Origin: Alphaproteobacteria bacterium
Lineage (GTDB): Bacteria; Pseudomonadota; Alphaproteobacteria; Micropepsales; Micropepsaceae
Length of the DNA stretch: 5,463 bases
NCBI GenBank assembly: GCA_947373775.1
Contig: CANBZE010000161.1
Span: forward strand, 1 to 5,463
Direction of reading: 5' to 3'
The notes under the pieces were generated by a model that worked only from the letters and a program-made list of their open reading frames with translations, searched no databases and was not told the origin of the DNA. The translations under genes were made by a program, and so were the position numbers. Positions 5,063 through 5,463 of this stretch are shown piece by piece (position 1 is the first letter of the stretch; each line of letters begins with the position of its first letter).

Positions 5063-5463
5063 ATGAGTTCCCCCGGCCTCAACACTGCCGCCGTGACCCG
5101 CCGCCTGCTGCGCGACTATGTCCGCGGCGATTGGGGCCTGTTGCTGCTGGCCGTCCTCTGCATGCTGCTGACCAGCGCCATCAGCGGACTGGTGCCGCTG
5201 ATGGTCAATTACGAGATCAAGCTGATCTTCCTGCGCCGCCAGGCCGAAATGCTGCTGCCCTTGTCATTGGCGGTGGGCGGCGTGGTGGCGTTTCGCGCCT
5301 TCACCCTGTTCTTCGGCCGCATGTGGCTGGACTCGCTGGGCGAGCGCACCGTGGCCACCGCCCAGCGCGACATGTTCGGCCGCCTGATCCGCCGCGACCT
5401 GGCAGATCTCAATGCCGTGCATTCCGGCCAGTTTGTTTCCAATTTCCTCTACGACGCCCAGCT
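5063..5463 (+). CDS. MsbA-like ABC exporter, N-terminal membrane domain (3' end outside window)
   Basis: The first 133 codons of a type I ABC exporter run off the right edge. The visible part is the start of the transmembrane domain: a short basic N-terminus, a first helix at about 24-48 (GLLLLAVLCMLL then SGLVPLM), and a second at about 63-85. These are followed by the cytoplasmic coupling region with ERTVATAQRDMFGRLIRRDLADLN and HSGQFVSNFLYDAQ. The last block matches the FGHM...FFDKQSTGTLLSRITYDSEQ region of MsbA in layout. The ATPase half, which would confirm the class, is not in the window. If it is MsbA, it flips lipid A-core across the inner membrane using ATP; other lipid or drug exporters share this layout. 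An in-frame ATG at 5045 would add six residues; neither start has a strong ribosome binding site, so the start is uncertain. Confidence 0.85.
   Translation, partial: MSSPGLNTAAVTRRLLRDYVRGDWGLLLLAVLCMLLTSAISGLVPLMVNYEIKLIFLRRQAEMLLPLSLAVGGVVAFRAFTLFFGRMWLDSLGERTVATAQRDMFGRLIRRDLADLNAVHSGQFVSNFLYDAQ

Overview
The window reads as chromosomal DNA from a GC-rich alphaproteobacterium. The best evidence is the 78-residue DUF4170 protein at 4767-5003, a family I know mainly from Alphaproteobacteria, and its setting: pmbA, a CysQ/SuhB-like phosphatase, DUF4170, then an MsbA-like ABC exporter. That order resembles envelope/lipid A gene neighbourhoods of this class. A closer placement (for example near Rhizomicrobium/Micropepsis) is only a guess. 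All genes are on the + strand and densely packed.

Layout. Positions 2-379 hold the C-terminal end of UbiD (ubiquinone biosynthesis decarboxylase). Positions 428-1453 and 1495-2469 hold two tandem paralogues, each an exported protein with two retropepsin-like aspartic protease lobes. Positions 2501-3850 encode PmbA/TldE, the non-zinc subunit type of the TldD/TldE peptidase. Positions 3837-4631 encode an inositol monophosphatase-superfamily enzyme, probably CysQ-like; it starts at TTG and overlaps pmbA by 14 nt. A 135-bp spacer (4632-4766) is rich in inverted repeats. DUF4170 lies at 4767-5003. After a short hairpin-bearing gap, the first 133 codons of an MsbA-type ABC exporter run off the right edge from 5063.

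How the genes fit together. The two retropepsin-like proteins are the least ordinary part. Each has a signal peptide, two intact DTG motifs about 135 residues apart, and exactly two cysteines after the signal peptide, at matching places. This suggests secreted or periplasmic single-chain, pepsin-like proteases locked by one disulfide. They sit between housekeeping genes with no obvious partner. From pmbA onward the genes look like a conserved unit that may lead into Kdo transferase/lpxK genes beyond the window; that is inference. I saw no tRNA, rRNA, CRISPR, insertion sequence or phage gene.
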